DNA from: Candidatus Ancillula kalotermitis
Lineage (GTDB): Bacteria > Actinomycetota > Actinomycetes > Actinomycetales > Bifidobacteriaceae
DNA: 45,310 nt
NCBI GenBank assembly: GCA_031273495.1
Contig: JAISRT010000024.1
Location: 1 to 45,310 of the forward strand
Direction of reading: 5' to 3'
In this document: one piece after another, positions 40,691 through 45,310 of the stretch
Position numbering within the stretch: the stretch's first letter is position 1
Layout of the letters: each line of letters opens with the position of its first letter
The notes under the pieces: generated by a model
Told to the model about the DNA's origin: nothing
Database searches by the model: none
Seen by the model: the letters and a program-made list of their open reading frames with translations, nothing else
Position numbers and translations under genes: made by a program

Positions 40691-42223
40691 GTGTCTAAGG
40701 TTGTGTCCAAAATTGGCGGTAAACATTATGATTGGCGTGAAGTTACCGCAGCGGATTTTATACTGAATGCAAAACTAGCGGCTTGTCTATTAGTCAGGAA
40801 GAAGTTCAAGCCTGGTGCAAAAGTGTTGATCATTGCACACTCGTCATATTGGGTCCTACTGATGGAATTCGCCTGTCTCTATGCTGGTCTGACAGTCGTG
40901 CCGATTTATGAAACTGCGTCTAAGCGCCAGGTGAAGTCGGTGGTGGACCAGGTTAACCCGTGTTGTGGATTTATTGACAGTGTTCGCTACGAAAGCTTGC
41001 TGCCCAAGGATTTGGAGGTCATTGGGGTGCAGGAACTGGTTGAGTCGACGCATGGGACACGAGTTAATGAGAAGAAGCTTGCCGAGAGGAGGCCTTCAAA
41101 CACGGATGTTGCAGCAATGGTGTGGACTGCGGGTATGGACGGGAAACGTGTCGGAATTGAATATACGCATGAAGATTTCTTGAAGAATGTCGATACCGTT
41201 TCTGCGCGTCTCAAGGGTTCGGGGCTGAATGTTGACCGGTATTTGAGTTTCTTGTCCTTTGCACACATTTCACCACGGATTTTTCTCTACGCCGCGATCA
41301 GTCTTGGAGCAAGGGTCGGTGTTAGTCCAGGGGTGCGGCACCTACTGAAAGACCTCGCGGATTTCAAGCCCACTTTTATCGTTAGCGTTCCCCGTGTGTT
41401 CGACTCGCTTTACGCTCAAATACTCGACTCAGCACCTAACCACCTACTTAGCCTGCTCATAAAGTGGCAGATTCATAGGGTCACAATTGGGAAAACATCA
41501 CCGCGTCTGACGAGGAAGGTCAAGCAGATGTTCGGTGGCTGTCTTGAAGGCGTTTTTTCCTCCGCGATTAAGGCAGACTCTAGGCTATTGCAGACGTTTA
41601 CTGATTTTGGCGTGCCTGCGTTTGATTGCTACACCTCCACTGAATTCAAGGGTGTCATCTCTATGAATGTGCCTAAGCAAAACAAGATCGGGACTGTCGG
41701 GGTGCCACTAGAACAATTTCAAGTTGCGGTTGAAGACGGCGAAATACTGATTGACGGCGCGAAGACTGGTGACCTCGGTGCTATTGACTCTGACGGGTTC
41801 TTGAGCATTAACGGGCGCGAAAAGGATGTCATTATACTCAGAAACGGGCGCAGTGTTCTTCCAGAGCCACTTCAGCAAGCCCTGGCGACAGACCCGATGA
41901 TAGAAGATGTGCTGGTGATAGGGGAGAACCGACCATATCTTGCAGCACTAATCTCGCTCAACAACCAACACAAGCGTAAAGTTCTAGACGACTGCGGACT
42001 CGACGAGGATTCGATTGAGGGCGCCGTTTTGATTGACCGTCTTGTGGAAAAGGCCATCGAGAAGCTTAACAGATTGAACTCCAAGGACGAGAGCATTCTA
42101 AAATATGTCATCCTTGAAGACGGGTTTGCGAAGAAGGATGAGTTTATGACTGGTTCGCTACTCTTGAAGCGCGATGCGGTGTGCAAATTCTACAAGCAGT
42201 TGATCAATGAAGTGCTGTATTAA
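40691..42223 (+). CDS. divergent AMP-dependent long-chain acyl-CoA synthetase-like protein; true N-terminus probably upstream
   Basis: VPIYETASKRQV, FLSFAHISPRI, PTFIVSVPRVFDSLY, GDLGAIDSDGFLSINGREKDVIILRNG; P-loop degenerate (WTAGMDGKRVG). Confidence 0.8.
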   Translation: MSKVVSKIGGKHYDWREVTAADFILNAKLAACLLVRKKFKPGAKVLIIAHSSYWVLLMEFACLYAGLTVVPIYETASKRQVKSVVDQVNPCCGFIDSVRYESLLPKDLEVIGVQELVESTHGTRVNEKKLAERRPSNTDVAAMVWTAGMDGKRVGIEYTHEDFLKNVDTVSARLKGSGLNVDRYLSFLSFAHISPRIFLYAAISLGARVGVSPGVRHLLKDLADFKPTFIVSVPRVFDSLYAQILDSAPNHLLSLLIKWQIHRVTIGKTSPRLTRKVKQMFGGCLEGVFSSAIKADSRLLQTFTDFGVPAFDCYTSTEFKGVISMNVPKQNKIGTVGVPLEQFQVAVEDGEILIDGAKTGDLGAIDSDGFLSINGREKDVIILRNGRSVLPEPLQQALATDPMIEDVLVIGENRPYLAALISLNNQHKRKVLDDCGLDEDSIEGAVLIDRLVEKAIEKLNRLNSKDESILKYVILEDGFAKKDEFMTGSLLLKRDAVCKFYKQLINEVLY

Positions 42224-42239
42224 CACTGTCCGCGGACAC

Positions 42240-42343
42240 ATATACCCTTATGAGTCTCAGCATAAAGCAATGTCATCCTTGGGCAGCATAACGTGTCCCG
42301 AGGACCCATAATGAACCTGACAGTGAGTGATGTCTCGAGGGTG
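42240..42343. repeat. repeat family B, degenerate copies
   Basis: cataaagcaatgtcatccttgggcag...gtcccgaggaccc. Confidence 0.7.
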
Positions 42344-42349
42344 ACAGTA

Positions 42350-42883
42350 TTATCGCTCGTCAAGCACTGCGCGAACTATATCCTCAACGCTGGCTAGTGC
42401 GCCACGTCCCTCCACTCCACACGCTAGTCGGGCTGTCCGCGGCTCGATGACTTCCCAGCCGCGGTTTCGCAAAGTTTCTAGGTTACTGCGGGTTGCAGCG
42501 TTCTCAAGCATCACGGTGTTCATTGCGGGGGCGACCACTTTCCTTGTCGCGTCGGGGAGTGCGAGAACCATAGAGCTTAACTGGTCGTCAGCAATGCCGT
42601 GCGCAATTTTAGCGATGATGTTCGCGGTTGCGGGGGCCAAGCAAAATACATCGACACTCTGCGGAAGGTCAACGTGCACAATTTTCTCTGCCACTGGTTC
42701 GTCAAGCACATCGAGATAGACATAATTCTGGCTCAGCGCTTGCATAGTCAGTGGTGTGATGAACCCGCAGGCATGCTTACTCATTACCACGCTCACTTCG
42801 ATATCACGTTTTTTGAGCGCAGAAACAACATCGGCCGCCTTGTATGCAGCAATCGATCCAGAAACACCGAGCAGTACCTTAAT
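42350..42883 (-). CDS. coaC: phosphopantothenoylcysteine decarboxylase (CoaC domain only); putative ATT start
   Basis: IKVLLGVSGSIAAYKAADVVSALKKRDIEVSVVMSKHACGFITPLTMQALS, LAPATANIIAKIAHGIADDQLSS, APAMNTVML. Confidence 0.9.
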   Translation of the reverse strand: MKVLLGVSGSIAAYKAADVVSALKKRDIEVSVVMSKHACGFITPLTMQALSQNYVYLDVLDEPVAEKIVHVDLPQSVDVFCLAPATANIIAKIAHGIADDQLSSMVLALPDATRKVVAPAMNTVMLENAATRSNLETLRNRGWEVIEPRTARLACGVEGRGALASVEDIVRAVLDER

Positions 42884-42889
42884 TCCATT

Positions 42890-42895
42890 AGTATA
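42890..42895 (-). promoter_or_regulatory. extended -10, 6 nt before in-frame ATT of coaC
   Basis: reverse strand: tcgtgcTATACTaatggaATT. Confidence 0.75.
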
Positions 42896-42957
42896 GCACG
42901 ACACCCCTCTTCCGCTTATTTGCCAAACTCGCAAGCGAGTTTGACCCATTCTGTCAC
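42890..42957 (-). repeat. truncated composite repeat C abutting the coaC promoter
   Basis: reverse strand gtgacagaatgggtcaaactcgcttgcgagtttggcaaataagcggaagaggggtgtcg identical to 36352-36410, then tgctatact. Confidence 0.95.
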
Positions 42958-43178
42958 CCTTGGCTTTATGCCACGCTGCGCTGGGATGACACTGCGAGGG
43001 TGTAATGAGAGCGTGGAGCGTGTGTCATTCTTGGCTTTATGCCGAGAATCTATAATGGCATGACTGACGCGTGGATCCTCGGGACAAGCCCAAGGATGAC
43101 ATGGTGGCGCGGTGTGTCCGTTACCGTGTGTCACCCTTGGCGTCCCATGTCACCCTTGGGCTTGTCCCGAGGGTCCAC
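42950..43178. repeat. repeat family B cluster
   Basis: tgtcacccttggctttatgcc, cctcgggacaagcccaaggatgacatg, tgtcacccttgggcttgtcccgagggtcc. Confidence 0.92.
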
Positions 43179-43241
43179 ATTGGCGCGGAGCGTTCGAACC
43201 AAATCACGTGACGCTAATTTAACAATCCGGACGGAGTGTGC

Positions 43242-43247
43242 TAGACT
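43242..43247 (+). promoter_or_regulatory. extended -10 of rpsD (leadered, about 100 nt)
   Basis: tgtgcTAGACTagt; SD cgaaagga before ATG. Confidence 0.65.
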
Positions 43248-43352
43248 AGTTAAGTTCAAGGACGTTCACCCGCCCGCAGTATTTGTGCGCAAAAGAAGGT
43301 CCAGCCGAGCAGACGGTCTGCAAGGTTATGTAGGAATACGAAAGGAACTCAA

Positions 43353-43985
43353 ATGACAGGAAATAACCTGACGAAATCACGTCGCCTAGTGCGTCGTTCA
43401 CGTGCCCTCGGATTGGCATTGACCCCGAAGGCAGCAAAGTATCTCGATCGCCGAAATTATGCACCTGGTGATCACGGTCGCACATCACGCAAGAAAGACT
43501 CTGACTATAAAATCCGCTTGAAGGAGAAGCAGCGTCTACGCGAGCAGTATGCACTCCGTGAGAAGCAACTCCGTGCAGTTTATGACTACGCAAAGACGCG
43601 TCCTGGTCTGACAGGTGAAGTTATGATTGAAACGCTAGAAACACGTCTTGATGCTCTAGTTCTCCGCGCAGGGTTTGCTCGCACAATTTATCAAGCTCGC
43701 CAGATTGTGACCCACGGGCACCTCCTTGTTGATGGCGTGAAGTTAGATCGTCCAAGCGCAAAGATTAAGGAGGGGCAGACAGTTCAAGTCCGTCCGAAAT
43801 CGCAGGCGTCACCTCAGTTTTTCGTTGCCGCTCAAGGCTCACACCGTGACGTATTGTCACCTTGTCCTGAGTATATTGATGTTGAGTTGACAAAACTACG
43901 TTTCAAGCTCGTGCACGCGCCAAAGCGTTCAGAAGTGCCAGTTGTATGCGAAGAAAACCTTGTTGTTGAGTATTACGCACGTTAA
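43353..43985 (+). CDS. rpsD: 30S ribosomal protein S4
   Basis: YAPGDHGRTSRKKDSDYKIRLKEKQRLREQYALREKQL, TRLDALVLRAGFARTIYQARQIVTHGHLLVDG. Confidence 0.98.
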   Translation: MTGNNLTKSRRLVRRSRALGLALTPKAAKYLDRRNYAPGDHGRTSRKKDSDYKIRLKEKQRLREQYALREKQLRAVYDYAKTRPGLTGEVMIETLETRLDALVLRAGFARTIYQARQIVTHGHLLVDGVKLDRPSAKIKEGQTVQVRPKSQASPQFFVAAQGSHRDVLSPCPEYIDVELTKLRFKLVHAPKRSEVPVVCEENLVVEYYAR

Positions 43986-44029
43986 TAGTCGATAAGCTGC
44001 GCAGTAAGATTCACGGTCCACTTTAAGAT

Positions 44030-44491
44030 ATGGTAAGAGCACGCAATGTTGCACAGCGCAAACCGCGTATGGAGTCAGCAATTCTACAGGTTGTTGCTTC
44101 AACACTGCTTTCTGACTACACTGACCCAGATCTTCAAGGGGTGACCATCACGCAAGTTAGTATGACTGGCGACCTTCAGCACGCGACAATCTACTGGACG
44201 GCTGCATTTGTGGAGTCTGGTTCTGATGAAGCGCTAACTGACCGTGATGAAAAACTAGTCGCAAGGAGTTCTACCGCGCTAAATAAGGCGAAGGGGCGTT
44301 TCAGGACAAGCGTAGCGAAGAAGTTGGGTTCTAGGCTCGCACCGACACTTGAGTTTGAGTTCGACAGGCTGAACGAGCAAGTATCTTCAATAGAGAACTT
44401 ACTGGCACAAGCCGAGAAAAAGGACCGCGATGCCGCAAAACTCCGCGCTAACGCACAGCCCGCAGGAGGTGACGCGCCCTATAAAAGCTAA
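44030..44491 (+). CDS. rbfA: ribosome-binding factor A
   Basis: [26 protein letters not shown]...[19 protein letters not shown]. Confidence 0.9.
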   Translation: MVRARNVAQRKPRMESAILQVVASTLLSDYTDPDLQGVTITQVSMTGDLQHATIYWTAAFVESGSDEALTDRDEKLVARSSTALNKAKGRFRTSVAKKLGSRLAPTLEFEFDRLNEQVSSIENLLAQAEKKDRDAAKLRANAQPAGGDAPYKS

Positions 44492-45113
44492 GTTGAACAT
44501 TAAGGCGAAAACCGCAGGGCAGATGAAATACCTCGAGGCGATTGAGAACAACACTATAACATTTGGCATCGGACCGGCAGGCACCGGAAAGACTTTCCTC
44601 GCAATCCTCAAGGCCATAGAAGCGCTGGTATCACACCAAGTTCAACGTATAATACTGACGCGTCCAGCAATTGAAGCAGGCGAGCGACTTGGTTTCCTCC
44701 CTGGTGACTTGTATGCGAAAGTTGACCCGTATCTGAGACCACTATTCGACAGCCTGAACACTATTCTTGATGTGAAATCTGTTGCGGAACTCATCGAAGA
44801 TGGCATCATTGAGATTGCACCTCTAGCGTATATGCGCGGTCGCACGCTGGAGTCGGCATTTATTATACTCGACGAGGCGCAGAACACGACAAATGAGCAG
44901 ATGAAGATGTTCTTAACGCGACTGGGGAATGATTCAAAAATGGTCATAAACGGCGACTTGACCCAAATAGACCTGCCGAAAACTACACCTTCAGGACTCG
45001 AGAAGGCCGTGCAAATTCTTGGTGGAGTTAAGGGGCTCGAAATACTGCGCTTGACCGAAAAAGATGTTGTCCGAAACCGCATCGTGTCCGAAATAATTAA
45101 AGCCTACGCATAA
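44430..45113 (+). CDS. PhoH-like ATPase, short form overlapping rbfA by 62 nt
   Basis: [74 protein letters not shown]. Confidence 0.93.
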   Translation: MPQNSALTHSPQEVTRPIKAKLNIKAKTAGQMKYLEAIENNTITFGIGPAGTGKTFLAILKAIEALVSHQVQRIILTRPAIEAGERLGFLPGDLYAKVDPYLRPLFDSLNTILDVKSVAELIEDGIIEIAPLAYMRGRTLESAFIILDEAQNTTNEQMKMFLTRLGNDSKMVINGDLTQIDLPKTTPSGLEKAVQILGGVKGLEILRLTEKDVVRNRIVSEIIKAYA

Positions 45114-45116
45114 CAC

Positions 45117-45236
45117 CTCGCGCCTCCTCATGTCATCCTTGGGCTTGTCCGTCTCATGTCATCCCTCGGCATAAAGCCAAGGGCAGGCGCGGGCTTGTCC
45201 GTCCCATGTCATCCTTGGGCTTGTCCCGAGGATCTC
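45117..45236. repeat. repeat family B cluster downstream of phoH
   Basis: tgtcatccttgggcttgtcc ... catgtcatccttgggcttgtcccgaggatct. Confidence 0.92.
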
Positions 45237-45310
45237 GCTAATCGCTCGATTTTCTGCGTTTGTCGCCAAAAATATACAACAAGTTGTCCATTGTGGCTCG
45301 TAAACTTGAA

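Noticed and set aside
42916-43134. Short ORF within repeats near coaC
   Set aside because: Repeat-derived translation with no independent coding evidence

Overview
This 45.3-kb window looks like a chromosomal segment of an actinobacterium, plausibly a Bifidobacteriales-related lineage. The lineage is inferred from the TrpC-TrpB fusion, AdhE and general gene style and was not tested. About 31 protein genes and one tRNA-Arg(ACG) are supported, mostly core metabolism: aspS, hisF, folA, carB, tuf, fumC, malic enzyme, adhE, trpC-trpB fusion, dapF, pyrF, MacA/MacB-type exporter, malQ, LCP protein, tesB, tlyA, asd, aroG, coaC, rpsD, rbfA, phoH. No phage, CRISPR, transposase or classical defence system is seen. 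The most interesting signals lie between and at the edges of genes. (1) A recurrent extended -10 motif (TGCTATAMT) sits 6-7 nt before the start codon of about 11 genes, implying widespread leaderless mRNAs. In two of them (coaC and a membrane-HisN fusion) the codon at the predicted first transcribed position is ATT, implying leaderless AUU initiation. (2) A composite dispersed repeat ends at, or abuts, the -10 box of several of these genes, so it appears to be a promoter-carrying repeat. (3) A separate roughly 105-130 bp double-hairpin repeat (GGGGCCACGGCCCCCC...TTAATAAGTG...TTTTTAT) occurs five times plus a partial copy, always on the same strand, with compensatory changes in its second hairpin. 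(4) Unusual coding architecture: a mannose-isomerase-like/PfkB kinase fusion, an ADP-ribosylglycohydrolase/Nudix fusion, a membrane-domain/HisN fusion, an in-frame ~47-aa insertion in CarB, and an acyl-CoA synthetase-like protein with a degenerate P-loop. All identifications come from reading the translated sequence; no database search was run.
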